NCBI GenBank assembly: GCA_905182825.1
Contig: CAJJDJ010000101.1
Coordinates: 1 to 35,953, forward strand
Direction: 5' to 3'
Source: Thiotrichaceae bacterium UBA7359
GTDB lineage: Bacteria; Pseudomonadota; Gammaproteobacteria; Eutrophobiales; Eutrophobiaceae
Length of the DNA stretch: 35,953 nucleotides
In this document: positions 25,385-34,456 of the stretch, piece after piece
Position numbering within the stretch: position 1 is the first letter of the stretch
Layout of the letters: each line of letters opens with the position of its first letter
The notes under the pieces: model-generated
What the model was told of the DNA's origin: nothing
What the model saw: the letters and a program-made list of their open reading frames with translations, nothing else
The model's database searches: none
Program-made: the position numbers and the translations under genes

Positions 25385-26809
25385 TCAACGCAATCTACGA
25401 ATTTTAAACATACGCCCTTTTATTTTTCCTTCTGAAAGTACTTCCAAAGCTTTTCTTGAAATTGCATGTTCTACAGCGACATAAGCTAGCTTGTCAAAGA
25501 TATCAATTTTTCCAATTTGATCACCTGTAAGCTCAGTGTTGCCTGTTAAGGCTCCGAGAATATCACCCGCACGCATCTTATCTTTACGACCGGCATTGAT
25601 GCATAGTGTCACCATTTTTGGATAGAACTTGATGTTTTTTTTAATACTAAGAGAGGCTAACTTATTAATTTTTACCGGACTTTTTTTATATTTTTCTATT
25701 GCCTCAACTCTAAATTTTTCAGATCTTATAAAAATACTTAACGCCATCCCTTCTTTATCAGCGCGACCCGTTCGACCAATACGGTGAATATGAATCTCGG
25801 GGTCGGGAGATAGCTCGAAATTAATCACAGCATGTAGTTCTTTAATGTCTAGACCACGTGCGGCAACATCAGTTGCGATTAAAATTGAACAGCTTTTATT
25901 AGAAAACTGTACCAATACTTGATCGCGGTCACGTTGTTCAAGGTCACCATGTAAAGCTAGCGCATGAAAGTCCTGTTGCCGTAATTCACTAGCGAGATCT
26001 TGACATTGTTGTTTAGTATTACAAAATACTAAACTTGATTCTGGTTGATAATGCCGTAACAAAGTTATTAATGTCTTTGTTCTTTCGCCTGGAATTATTT
26101 CATAAAAAATCTGTCTAATTTTTTTATCGTCATGCAGACTTTCAATACGAACATCAATCGGGTTTATTTGAATTGCGTTACTGATTTTTTTTATTTCATT
26201 TGGATAGGTTGCAGAAAATAAAAGAGTTTGTCTTTTATGAGGAACCATTTTTATAACGCGCATAATCTCCTCATGAAAACCCATATCTAACATGCGATCA
26301 GCCTCATCTAACACCAGTATTTTCAGATCATTGAGTTTTAATGAACCTTTATCCATATGTTTCAATATTCGTCCCGGTGTACCAACAATAATATGCGGTT
26401 GATGTTCCATCGAAGCGAGTTGTGGAGCCATTGATTTACCTCCACATAAAGTGACTATTTTAGTATTTGAAATTGAACGTGCAAGCCGTCTTATCTCATT
26501 AGTGACTTGGTCGGCGAGCTCACGTGTCGGACAAAGTATCATTGCTTGTACTTTATAAGTCGTGATTTCAAGTTTGTGGAGGAGACCGATAGCAAATGCC
26601 GCAGTTTTGCCACTACCGGTTTTAGCCTGTGCCAACAAGTCTTTGCCTTCCAGAATAGTCGGTAGACTTTGAGCCTGGATTGGTGTCATTGTGAGATATC
26701 CCAATGATTGGATATTTGCCAATTCTTCAGTTCTCAAGGGTAGTGATGAAAAGTTTGCTGTTGTCACTGGCTCTGTATTGGCTTCAAAAAGTGTGGCGCA
26801 TGATAGCAT
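25385..26809 (-). CDS. dbpA: ATP-dependent RNA helicase DbpA
   Basis: A DEAD-box helicase that acts on 23S rRNA hairpin 92 during large-subunit assembly. Motifs: Q motif (GYLTMTPIQAQSLP), Walker A AKTGSGKT, PTRELADQ, DEAD (VLDEADRMLD), SAT, then ARGLD and HRIGRTGRADKEG. The C-terminal RNA-recognition domain that marks DbpA is present, with I-N-A-G-R-K-D-K-M-R-A-G-D-I-L-G-A-L-T-G and the end G-R-M-F-K-I-R-R-L-R. The frame opens at a TTG (26821), but the ATG at 26809 is preferred; a GTG at 26767 would also fit the family N-terminus, so 10-20 extra residues may not be translated. Confidence 0.94.
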   Translation of the reverse strand: MLSCATLFEANTEPVTTANFSSLPLRTEELANIQSLGYLTMTPIQAQSLPTILEGKDLLAQAKTGSGKTAAFAIGLLHKLEITTYKVQAMILCPTRELADQVTNEIRRLARSISNTKIVTLCGGKSMAPQLASMEHQPHIIVGTPGRILKHMDKGSLKLNDLKILVLDEADRMLDMGFHEEIMRVIKMVPHKRQTLLFSATYPNEIKKISNAIQINPIDVRIESLHDDKKIRQIFYEIIPGERTKTLITLLRHYQPESSLVFCNTKQQCQDLASELRQQDFHALALHGDLEQRDRDQVLVQFSNKSCSILIATDVAARGLDIKELHAVINFELSPDPEIHIHRIGRTGRADKEGMALSIFIRSEKFRVEAIEKYKKSPVKINKLASLSIKKNIKFYPKMVTLCINAGRKDKMRAGDILGALTGNTELTGDQIGKIDIFDKLAYVAVEHAISRKALEVLSEGKIKGRMFKIRRLR

Positions 26810-26895
26810 TAATAAAAACAAGTCCTATAACAATATTAATTGATGAAAAATAAAGAATATATTGTTTACCTGCTAGCTTGATTCGAAACAGACAC

Positions 26896-26901
26896 TATAA
26901 T
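26896..26901 (+). promoter_or_regulatory. -10 box upstream of the SulP gene
   Basis: A consensus TATAAT in the 282-nt gap between divergent dbpA and the SulP gene. No clear -35. If used, it leaves a leader of roughly 185 nt. Confidence 0.35.
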
Positions 26902-27091
26902 GACCCATGTCGTCAACCGTCTTCGGGCTATTTTCCCTCTCTGTATATGTGACTGAGGCAATAGATTTATTAGCAGACCCTAGGATAGATTGGAGTTTAT
27001 GAATTAGCGCATTAATATACACCAACGATCTTTAATTTTAATCAAACAGAGGGTTTATGGCTTTTTGTTGCTTATCGGTTATAGGATTTAG

Positions 27092-28585
27092 ATGCTTTTA
27101 CTCTCAAAGAAACAAGATTGGTTAGGAAATACTCGCGCTGATATTCTGGCTGGGTTGGTTGTCGCGCTTGCGTTGATTCCCGAAGCGATTGCCTTCTCTG
27201 TTATTGCGGGTGTTGATCCTAAAGTGGGTCTCTACGCCTCTTTCTGTATTGCTGTGACGACGGCTATTGTTGGTGGGCGTGCTGGTATGATCAGTGCTGC
27301 AACAGGTGCTATGGCGTTATTAATGGTTACTTTGGTAAAAGAACATGGACTAGAATACCTGTTAGCAACAACTCTGTTAACAGGAGCTATTCAAATTACT
27401 GCTGGTTACCTCAAGTTGGGTAGTCTGATGCGTTTTGTCTCACGTTCGGTTGTTACCGGTTTTGTAAATGCTTTGGCAATACTGATCTTTATGGCTCAAT
27501 TACCCGAATTAACAAATGTTACCTGGCATGTTTATGTAATGACTCTAAGCGGTTTGGGGATTATTTATTTATTCCCGCTTATTCCCATAATTGGAAAATC
27601 GATTCCTTCACCGCTAGTCTGTATCATTATTTTAACGGCTATCACATTAATAACGAAACTGGATATTCGAACTGTAGGTGATATGGGCGAATTACCAGAT
27701 AAATTGCCTGTTTTTCTATGGCCAGATGTGCCTTTAACTATGGATACATTAAAAATTATTTTTCCCTATGCGGTTCCGTTGGCTATAGTAGGTTTACTGG
27801 AATCATTAATGACGGCGACGATTGTTGATGATTTAACTGATACTGATAGCGACAAAAACCGAGAATGTAAAGGTCAAGGCATCGCTAATATTGGTTCAGG
27901 TCTCATGGGTGGTATGGCTGGCTGCGCAATGATTGGGCAGTCTGTCATAAATATAAAATCAGGTGGGCGCGGGCGTCTATCCACTTTGCTAGCCGGCATT
28001 TTATTATTGATCATGGTGGTTTTTCTCGATGAGTGGATTAGTCAGATACCCATGGCCGCATTGGTAGCGGTGATGATTATGGTATCAATAGGTACTTTTA
28101 ATTGGGCTTCTTTTGCCGATTTAAAAGCGCACCCGCCTTCTTCTAATATCGTTATGATAATGACAATATTAGTTGTTGTCTGGACACATAATTTGGCTTT
28201 GGGTGTCTTTGTTGGTGTACTTTTGGCATCATTATTTTTTGCAAATAAGATTAGCCATTTAATGTATGTTGAGTCTGAATATGATGAGGGTAGGGATACA
28301 CGAACTTATCATATCGTCGGTCAGGTTTTTTTTAGTTCAGCTGACAAATTTATCGCCGCCTTTGATTTTAAAGAGGCAGTAGAAAAGATTGTAATTGATC
28401 TAAATCGTGCACATTTTTGGGATATCACATCAGTATCTTCACTGGATAAAGCGGTAATTAAACTGCGACGCCAAGGTGCAGAAGTAGAATTAATCGGACT
28501 TAATGAAGCCAGTTCGACGATCATTGATCGTTTTGGCATTTATGATAAACCGGAAGAAATTAAAAAAATTATGGGCAGCCACTAA
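27092..28585 (+). CDS. SulP-family anion transporter with STAS domain
   Basis: A membrane protein of the SulP/SLC26 family (sulfate, bicarbonate or other anions). The transport core (about residues 1-385) begins with the signature RADILAGLVVALALIPEAIAFS and VDPKVGLYAS; many hydrophobic helices follow. A cytoplasmic STAS domain occupies about 405-495. At 497 residues it is on the short side for the family. The substrate cannot be read from the sequence; several marine and sulfur-oxidising bacteria use such proteins for bicarbonate, others for sulfate. AGGA lies 5 nt before the ATG. The stop and the next start overlap as TAATG, coupling it to a UspA protein, which may act as a regulatory partner. 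Confidence 0.92.
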   Translation: MLLLSKKQDWLGNTRADILAGLVVALALIPEAIAFSVIAGVDPKVGLYASFCIAVTTAIVGGRAGMISAATGAMALLMVTLVKEHGLEYLLATTLLTGAIQITAGYLKLGSLMRFVSRSVVTGFVNALAILIFMAQLPELTNVTWHVYVMTLSGLGIIYLFPLIPIIGKSIPSPLVCIIILTAITLITKLDIRTVGDMGELPDKLPVFLWPDVPLTMDTLKIIFPYAVPLAIVGLLESLMTATIVDDLTDTDSDKNRECKGQGIANIGSGLMGGMAGCAMIGQSVINIKSGGRGRLSTLLAGILLLIMVVFLDEWISQIPMAALVAVMIMVSIGTFNWASFADLKAHPPSSNIVMIMTILVVVWTHNLALGVFVGVLLASLFFANKISHLMYVESEYDEGRDTRTYHIVGQVFFSSADKFIAAFDFKEAVEKIVIDLNRAHFWDITSVSSLDKAVIKLRRQGAEVELIGLNEASSTIIDRFGIYDKPEEIKKIMGSH

Positions 28586-29451
28586 TGACTAATAATAAAA
28601 AATTGATTTTGGCCTGTATCGATGGATCTAAACTTTCTGAATCAGTTTGTGATCATGCAGTATGGTTAGCACAACGTGTTGATGGGCCATTAAAGCTTAT
28701 GTATACAATCGATCACCATCAAGAAATTGCGAAGGAAGTTGATTTGTCCGGAAATTTGGGTGTGGATAGTCGTGATAATTTGCTTGAAGAAATCACCAGC
28801 AATGAACATACGCGCAGTAAGTTACGTTTAAAAGAAGGGAAGTCTATTTTACAAGTGGCAAATGAGCGTGTTATTGAGAATGGGTATAATGACTCAATCT
28901 TATGTTTGCAGCATGGCAGTTTGGTTGAAACTTTGGTCGAGCTTAAAGAAGAGTTACGTATTTTGGTGATAGGTGCGAGAGGAAAAATACACGAAGACCA
29001 AACTAATAAAATTGGTGCAAAGTTGGAATCGATGATCCGTTCTTTACATGGACATATTCTAGTTACTTATGACAACTTCAAAATTCCGCAACAAATCATG
29101 ATTGCTTATGATGGAAGTGAGGATAGTGATAAACATATTGACATGATAGCTAATAGCCCATTATATGTCGGATTAAATTGTCACTTAGTTTGTGTCAATA
29201 AACAAAATATTGCCAATAGTTTAATCGAGAACACAATCAAAAAACTTGAATCTGCAGAGTGGGCTAATATTACCAGTGCCAGTTTGCAGGGTAATACTGA
29301 AAATGAGTTATGTGACTATCAAATTAAAAATAATATTGACTTGACTATAATGGGTGCATTTAATCACACTCGATTACACGATTTTATATTAGGAAGTTTT
29401 ACTGCAAGAATGTTACTTAGCACCAAGACTCCCTTACTCTTACTTAGGTAG
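28585..29451 (+). CDS. Tandem universal stress protein (two UspA domains)
   Basis: Two UspA-type alpha/beta domains in one chain (about residues 1-142 and 150-288), as in the E. coli UspE type. Each opens with a beta strand and an aspartate (ILACIDGS and IMIAYDGS). The second closes with IMGAFNHTRLHDFILGSFTA, near the G-2x-G-9x-G(S/T) nucleotide motif but with N at the second glycine position; the first has VIGARGKIHED. ATP binding is therefore uncertain. The start codon shares its A with the stop of the SulP gene, giving translational coupling. Proposed role: a stress- or energy-responsive partner of the transporter; this rests on coupling only. Confidence 0.9.
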   Translation: MTNNKKLILACIDGSKLSESVCDHAVWLAQRVDGPLKLMYTIDHHQEIAKEVDLSGNLGVDSRDNLLEEITSNEHTRSKLRLKEGKSILQVANERVIENGYNDSILCLQHGSLVETLVELKEELRILVIGARGKIHEDQTNKIGAKLESMIRSLHGHILVTYDNFKIPQQIMIAYDGSEDSDKHIDMIANSPLYVGLNCHLVCVNKQNIANSLIENTIKKLESAEWANITSASLQGNTENELCDYQIKNNIDLTIMGAFNHTRLHDFILGSFTARMLLSTKTPLLLLR

Positions 29452-29482
29452 ATTAGTCGAGTTAATAATTACGAAAATTAAT

Positions 29483-29782
29483 TTAAAGATCGGCATAGTT
29501 TATTTTAATGGACCCATCTTTTTCATATTTTTTATTTTCAATCAGGCTTCTAGCGGCAGCTTCAATTTCAGTTCTATATTTTATTACCGAATCTAATGGT
29601 GTATCGAATATTTCAGAGAACTTTGTTTTTATGTCAGTATAAGCAATTCGACATGAAACTCGTTTACCACTGACTTGAGCTGCTATCGTAATGATTTCTG
29701 TATCTGGATTCCAACAATGTAATGTTGGAAATAATATACGACCATCACCAGCTGTTTTTTGTTTATGAACTATAGCTTCCAT
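29483..29782 (-). CDS. DUF1488-like small protein
   Basis: A soluble protein of 99 residues with the DUF1488 outline: an aromatic/proline-rich N-terminus (ILFPTLHCW), a beta strand ITIAAQVSGKRVSCRIAYTD, then a helix with Y-R-T-E-I-E-A-A-A-R. DUF1488 proteins have no known function. Two ATGs compete: 29788 lies too close to GAGGTG, while 29782 has it 7 nt upstream, so 29782 is chosen. It is convergent with the UspA gene, 31 nt away, and follows rhlE on the same strand after 116 nt. Confidence 0.6.
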   Translation of the reverse strand: MEAIVHKQKTAGDGRILFPTLHCWNPDTEIITIAAQVSGKRVSCRIAYTDIKTKFSEIFDTPLDSVIKYRTEIEAAARSLIENKKYEKDGSIKINYADL

Positions 29783-29898
29783 TTTCATTCACCTCTTTTA
29801 TTTTTGTAGTCTCTATTTTAGGAACAATTTTTCTTAAAAAAATAATGATAACCTTGTGTTTTAAGTATTCGCAATAAGATTCAATAATACAATTAAAA

Positions 29899-31242
29899 TT
29901 AAATTGCTGGGGTTGCCGTCGAGGCTGGTCGTCTTTGTCGGTTACCATTATTACTGTTAACTGAATTTTGAGGTTTACTATAACGGTTATATGATTTTTT
30001 TTCACTTGAACCATTATGTTTAGCTTTATATCGTTTGGTTTTATTATTAGTCGTCTTAGTTACTTGTTTATTACGTGAATATTTACTAGAAAGAGATTCC
30101 GGGAGATTATGCTGTGGTTCGAAAGTTTCTATTTCTTTGCGGTTGATTTTACGCTTAATCAGGCGTTCGATATCATGTAGTTGCTTAGCTTCATCGGCAC
30201 TAACTAATGATATAGCTTGTCCGCTTTCGCCGGCACGGCCTGTTCGACCTATTCGATGAACATAGTCTTCAGGCACATTTGGCAAATCAAAATTGACGAC
30301 ATGTGAAAGATGATCAATATCGATACCTCTTGCGGCAATATCAGTTGCAACTAATATCTGAATTTTGTTCTTTTTAAAATTGTCTAATGCTTTGGTTCGT
30401 TGAGATTGGCTTTTGTTACCATGAATTGCAGCAGCATGTATGTTATCACGTGATAAGCGTTTCATTAATTTATCAGCACCATGTTTGGTTCTGCTGAACA
30501 CTAATACTTGGTACCACTTTTCTTTAATAATTAGATGGCTAAGTAGGTCAGCTTTACGTGATTTATCTACGGGGTAAATTATTTGTGAGATAGTCTCAAC
30601 GGCTGAGTTACGTGGTGCAACATCGATTTCAATAGGGTTACTAATTATACCTTTAGCTAATTGCCTGATTTCTTGTGAAAAAGTAGCAGAGAACATCAGT
30701 GTTTGTCGTTTCTTTGGTAGAAGTGCCATTATTTTTCTGATGTCATGTATAAAACCCATGTCCAACATACGGTCGGCTTCGTCTAATACTAGTACTTCGA
30801 TATCATTGAAATTAATAGCGCGCTGTTGAAATAGATCAAGTAAGCGACCTGGTGTGGCAACTAATATATCAACGCCACGTCTCAGCTTCATCATTTGTGG
30901 GTTTATTTTTACCCCACCAAAAACAACAGTAGAGCGTAGATTCATATATTTGCCATAAGTAAACACACTCTCCTGTACTTGAGCGGCTAGTTCTCGAGTT
31001 GGAGTTAATACTAACGCACGTGCTCGATTATTCTTTACTGGTGGTTTCTCATTAAGCAGTTGTAATAGTGGCAAAGTGAATCCGGCTGTTTTCCCAGTAC
31101 CGGTTTGAGCAGCAGCCATTACATCTTTACCTTGTAAGATAGCAGGAATGGCTTGTGCTTGGATAGGAGTAGGACTAGTGTAAGCTGCTTCGCTCACGGA
31201 ACGTAATAATTCTTCGGATAATCCGAGTTTTTCAAATGTCAT
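29899..31242 (-). CDS. rhlE: ATP-dependent RNA helicase RhlE
   Basis: A DEAD-box RNA helicase linked to ribosome assembly and cold adaptation. It begins M-T-F-E-K-L-G-L as RhlE does, and has the Q motif (SPTPIQAQAIP), AAQTGTGKT, PTRELAAQ, VLDEADRMLDMGF, SATFS, ARGIDIDHLSHV and HRIGRTGRAG. After about residue 370 comes a lysine/asparagine-rich, disordered tail typical of the family, ending in a short arginine-rich stretch. 447 residues, close to E. coli (454). It is preceded by a 339-nt leader or promoter region. Two DEAD-box genes thus flank the SulP/UspA pair. Confidence 0.93.
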   Translation of the reverse strand: MTFEKLGLSEELLRSVSEAAYTSPTPIQAQAIPAILQGKDVMAAAQTGTGKTAGFTLPLLQLLNEKPPVKNNRARALVLTPTRELAAQVQESVFTYGKYMNLRSTVVFGGVKINPQMMKLRRGVDILVATPGRLLDLFQQRAINFNDIEVLVLDEADRMLDMGFIHDIRKIMALLPKKRQTLMFSATFSQEIRQLAKGIISNPIEIDVAPRNSAVETISQIIYPVDKSRKADLLSHLIIKEKWYQVLVFSRTKHGADKLMKRLSRDNIHAAAIHGNKSQSQRTKALDNFKKNKIQILVATDIAARGIDIDHLSHVVNFDLPNVPEDYVHRIGRTGRAGESGQAISLVSADEAKQLHDIERLIKRKINRKEIETFEPQHNLPESLSSKYSRNKQVTKTTNNKTKRYKAKHNGSSEKKSYNRYSKPQNSVNSNNGNRQRRPASTATPAI

Positions 31243-31581
31243 TAAATATTCCTAAATATCCTTCGATATCATTTCTCATTTTACTCACTTGAATACAGAG
31301 GCAAGCTAAATAATGTGTAAATCTGGCGAAGTTAAACAAGCTATAAAATTTGCGTACGTTTAAACACACACAGCTTAGAGGCGATAGATAGCTTTGCCAT
31401 ATATGCGGCATGCAGTAATTGGCTCTCAAAGGGAGGGGATAGTTAAACTCTAGAATGCGTTGCGAAAACTATCGCCAATGCATCGAGATGAACTAACAAC
31501 TATTGATGACGCTCTAAACATTGGTACATTGTTCAGGTGCGCGCACTCTAGCATATAATGTCATGACATATAGATCTTATT
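31243..31581. other. Upstream region of rhlE with palindromes
   Basis: No supportable gene. Two perfect palindromes lie near the far end: GTGCGCGCAC (31537-31546) and ATGTCATGACAT (31558-31569). A long leader would suit a cold-shock type helicase gene. A 65-codon frame at 31232-31429 has no ribosome-binding site and no recognisable product. Confidence 0.5.
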
Positions 31582-32556
31582 TCAACATAGATTCTTTTTC
31601 ATACTATCTGCAAGTTTATATCCACTTATAAAGGCAGCTTCTATGCGACCTTTAATAAACCAATCACCACACGCACCAAGTCGTAATTCATGATCAAGAT
31701 GATAATCTACACCTACTGGCTGTTTAGTACTCGAATATCGCCAACGATGTGTTGTTAAATATTGGCTATCTGAAAAATCATAAGACAACAAGCTGTTCAG
31801 CTCCTCGAGAATAATGTTTTGTATATTTGATGTTGCTTCATTTATATGATTCTCGGACCATTCATTATTGGTTTGAACAATTAGTGTTTCTTCATTGCCG
31901 CGATTAGGTTTATTAGAATTTAATGTTATCCATGAGATAAGCGAATTTTTCACTATTGCCGCTTCCCATTTCCATGGGACAACAAGAGCTAACATTAAAG
32001 TGTAACAGCCAAGCATTTTACATTTTTTAAAATACTGGTGGCCCGTAAATGAGTGAGGCATGAGTTTTTCTGCTTGGGGTGCAGGTGTTGTGTTAATGAC
32101 CCAATCGTATGGCCCGAACTCATTTTCATCTTTTGTATATAACAACCAGCCTTGCTCTCCTTTTTTTATTCTGATTATTTCTATGTTCAACTGGACATTG
32201 ATTTCTTTTGCCATAGCAAGACATAGTTCATTCATCTTTGGAGAAGCGACATAGTGTTTTTCAGACCAATCTTTGGTTTTAGCTAATTGACCTTTTTCTA
32301 ATAGCATTAGTTTTGGTTTCCATTCTTTCAAGATTCCCGTTTTTATGTAGGGTCCTAAAAACTTTTTAAAAGCTTGGTCGCGAATAGTAAAATCTTGAGT
32401 ACCATGATCAAATTGATAAGACTTGACATAACGCGTCGACATTCTACCGCTCACTCCACGCGATTTTTCAAATAATTCGACTGTTGTGAAGTCGTTAAGC
32501 TGAATTCCAACGGTGAGGCCCGTCATTCCTGCACCAATAATAGCGATACGTTTCAT
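31582..32556 (-). CDS. Renalase-like FAD/NAD(P)-dependent oxidoreductase
   Basis: The N-terminal dinucleotide-binding motif IAIIGAGMTGLT (4-15) is followed by an acidic residue at the end of the second strand and S-R-G-V-S-G-R-M, the GG-x-x-x-R-like segment of FAD-dependent amine oxidases. The C-terminal G-D-W-F-I-K-G-R-I-E-A-A-F-I-S-G-Y-K-L-A motif closes the FAD site. 324 residues matches the bacterial renalase-like group, some of which oxidise mis-hydrogenated NAD(P)H isomers; the substrate here is unknown. Divergent from the VOC gene. Confidence 0.82.
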   Translation of the reverse strand: MKRIAIIGAGMTGLTVGIQLNDFTTVELFEKSRGVSGRMSTRYVKSYQFDHGTQDFTIRDQAFKKFLGPYIKTGILKEWKPKLMLLEKGQLAKTKDWSEKHYVASPKMNELCLAMAKEINVQLNIEIIRIKKGEQGWLLYTKDENEFGPYDWVINTTPAPQAEKLMPHSFTGHQYFKKCKMLGCYTLMLALVVPWKWEAAIVKNSLISWITLNSNKPNRGNEETLIVQTNNEWSENHINEATSNIQNIILEELNSLLSYDFSDSQYLTTHRWRYSSTKQPVGVDYHLDHELRLGACGDWFIKGRIEAAFISGYKLADSMKKNLC

Positions 32557-32699
32557 ATATGTTTGAGTTTAAATAAATAATTTTGAGTCAAATTGGTATT
32601 AAAAAGTCTTGTCTAGAACGATTTTTGTTTTATGGTGCATGCTTAGTTAACGCATACACTATAAAATCATAACGATCTATTTAATAGAAAGGACTTTTT

Positions 32700-32993
32700 A
32701 TGGATAAAATACACCATATTGCCATACAGGTGAAAAATATCAAAAAAGCGATAAAATGGTATGTCGAAAAGTTTGATGCCAATCTTGATTATGAGGATGA
32801 AACATGGGCATTAATCAAATTTGATAACATCTCGCTTGCCCTCGTAATGATAGATCAGCATCCACCACATTTTGCGATAGAAAGTAAAAATGCTAGTGCA
32901 TTTGGTCACTTAACAAGACATCGAGATGGGACGGCATCTGTTTATATTAAAGACCCGTTTGGAAATGCAGTTGAGATTATTGAAATAGAATAG
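32700..32993 (+). CDS. VOC-superfamily (glyoxalase/bleomycin-resistance fold) protein
   Basis: A 97-residue protein beginning M-D-K-I-H-H-I-A-I-Q-V, with the beta-alpha-beta-beta-beta pattern and the end D-P-F-G-N-A-V-E-I-I-E. Metal-ligand candidates are the histidine near the N-terminus (H5 or H6) and the glutamate near the C-terminus. It is short for a two-module glyoxalase, with one complete module plus the second half, and could be a dimer. AAAGGA precedes the ATG. It lies 21 nt before the DUF3429 gene. Substrate unknown. Confidence 0.8.
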   Translation: MDKIHHIAIQVKNIKKAIKWYVEKFDANLDYEDETWALIKFDNISLALVMIDQHPPHFAIESKNASAFGHLTRHRDGTASVYIKDPFGNAVEIIEIE

Positions 32994-33014
32994 TTTATTT
33001 AAAGTTAATTTTAT

Positions 33015-33479
33015 ATGAACAATGGAATGATAAATAAAACTAAAAGTATAGTCTATTTTTTAAGTTATGCTGGATTGTTGCCATTTGTTTTTACATTACT
33101 GATTTTTTTTTTCGGAAGTAAAGAGTTAAATTCATATTCAATAAGGATGTTCACTTCTTATGGTGCAGTTATAATAGGCTTTATTGGAGCTGTTCATTGG
33201 GGCTTCTTGCTGGAGAGTAAGTCGATACAAAGACAAGGCTTATTACTATCGATAAGTGTCCTGCCGAGTTTGATTGGGTGGTTTGCGCTAATCTCCCCTA
33301 TACCTTTTGCATTGTTGATACTTTGCATAATGTATCCGTTATTATTTATCTATGAGAGGCATTCAGTATTAAATACATTGTTACCAAAATGGTACATGCT
33401 AATGCGCTTGAAGTTGACTATCATGGTTACTATCTTCATCTTCATTGCTTTAAATGCTGTTTGTTATATAGATGTTTAG
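33015..33479 (+). CDS. DUF3429 integral membrane protein
   Basis: Follows the DUF3429 pattern: a first helix with Y-A-G-L-L-P-F-V, a conserved S-Y-G-A-V-I-I-G-F-I-G-A-V-H-W-G segment (about 48-63), then L-P-S-L-I-G-W, and four to five hydrophobic helices over 154 residues. The family is widespread in proteobacteria and has no defined role, although it often occurs close to SDR or photolyase genes. It may start at residue 5 instead (ATG at 33027). It is likely co-transcribed with the VOC gene and converges on the SDR gene 32 nt away. Confidence 0.8.
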   Translation: MNNGMINKTKSIVYFLSYAGLLPFVFTLLIFFFGSKELNSYSIRMFTSYGAVIIGFIGAVHWGFLLESKSIQRQGLLLSISVLPSLIGWFALISPIPFALLILCIMYPLLFIYERHSVLNTLLPKWYMLMRLKLTIMVTIFIFIALNAVCYIDV

Positions 33480-33511
33480 TCTAGAGAGGTAAATCTAATT
33501 ATATTTTTTAA

Positions 33512-34261
33512 TTAAGGCGATATTTCACTACCGTCCCAAGCAAATATTTTACCGCTATCTTTCTTTTCTAACCCAGTAATGACCTTATATAAATAGTTTA
33601 CTGACTGCTCTGCCGTTGTCAGTTGCCCCAGTTTCAAGTTTCTCTGAAAGGGTTTCGATAATTTAGTATTCACTGTGCCAGGATGTAGACCTATGCATAT
33701 AGTGTGCGGTGAACGTCTATTTAATTCAATTGCTAGAGTCTTAGTGATCATGTTTTGTGCAGCCTTTGCTGCTCGATAGGCATACCATCCACCAGCACGG
33801 TTGTCCGAAATGCTGCCTACACGGGCAGATATATTTGATAGTATGCTCCGTTCTTCATGTCGTAGTAGTGGTAGTGCATAACGGGCAATAAGAAGAGGGC
33901 CAATTGAGTTGACTGTGAAAGATTGAACTAAATTATCTGTGTTTACATCTTCCAGACGTTTTTCAGGGTGAAGACCTTCATCATTATGTAACAGCCCGGT
34001 GCAATTGATAATCAAATGTAACTTATTTGTATGCTCAGAGATTAAAGAAAACGCTTTTTCAACACTTTTTTGGGAACTAACATCCATAGAAATGGGTATT
34101 AATTGTGATTTATAGTTCGATTTTAGTGTATCTAGGCATTCAAATTTATTTAGACACTGTTCTCTGACGCTAGCAATGACATTTATACCTTTTTTCAGTA
34201 GGAGTTGTGTCATTTTGATGCCAATACCTCCCGATGCACCAATAATTAGTGCGTTATCCAT
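33512..34261 (-). CDS. SDR-family oxidoreductase (CsgA/C-factor-like)
   Basis: A classical short-chain dehydrogenase fold: cofactor loop GASGGIG (8-14), N-C-T-G on the fourth strand, a serine at the I-S-A-R strand and the Y-x3-K pair within W-Y-A-Y-R-A-A-K. The sequence closely resembles the C-factor group (Myxococcus CsgA-like), which is common in gammaproteobacteria near photolyase and oxidative-stress genes. 249 residues. The substrate is not known. It is separated by 195 nt from the divergent EamA gene. Confidence 0.87.
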   Translation of the reverse strand: MDNALIIGASGGIGIKMTQLLLKKGINVIASVREQCLNKFECLDTLKSNYKSQLIPISMDVSSQKSVEKAFSLISEHTNKLHLIINCTGLLHNDEGLHPEKRLEDVNTDNLVQSFTVNSIGPLLIARYALPLLRHEERSILSNISARVGSISDNRAGGWYAYRAAKAAQNMITKTLAIELNRRSPHTICIGLHPGTVNTKLSKPFQRNLKLGQLTTAEQSVNYLYKVITGLEKKDSGKIFAWDGSEISP

Positions 34262-34456
34262 ATAATGAGCTCCATATTAAATTTATTAGGATAAGTCGAT
34301 ATTCTTATGTAAGAAATAGAGTAAGTTTAAATATCAGCGTATTTTTGGAATTAATGGCAAATAACAATTAATATTATTTAAATAATTAATAGTATGGCAA
34401 TCATAATATAGTCATGCAAATATTCAATTTATTGTTAACTATATTAAAATTAATTT

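Noticed and set aside
26900..26956. 18-codon leader peptide with two Cys codons near its end, before the SulP gene
   Set aside because: Its ATG overlaps the TATAAT -10 box, so it would lie upstream of that transcript's start, and it has no ribosome-binding site.
29763..30014. Minus-strand frame overlapping the 3' end of rhlE
   Set aside because: It runs in another frame over the low-complexity rhlE tail and the spacer; rhlE itself is intact, so no frameshift is implied.
31232..31429. 65-codon minus-strand frame upstream of rhlE
   Set aside because: No ribosome-binding site, odd composition and overlap with the rhlE start.
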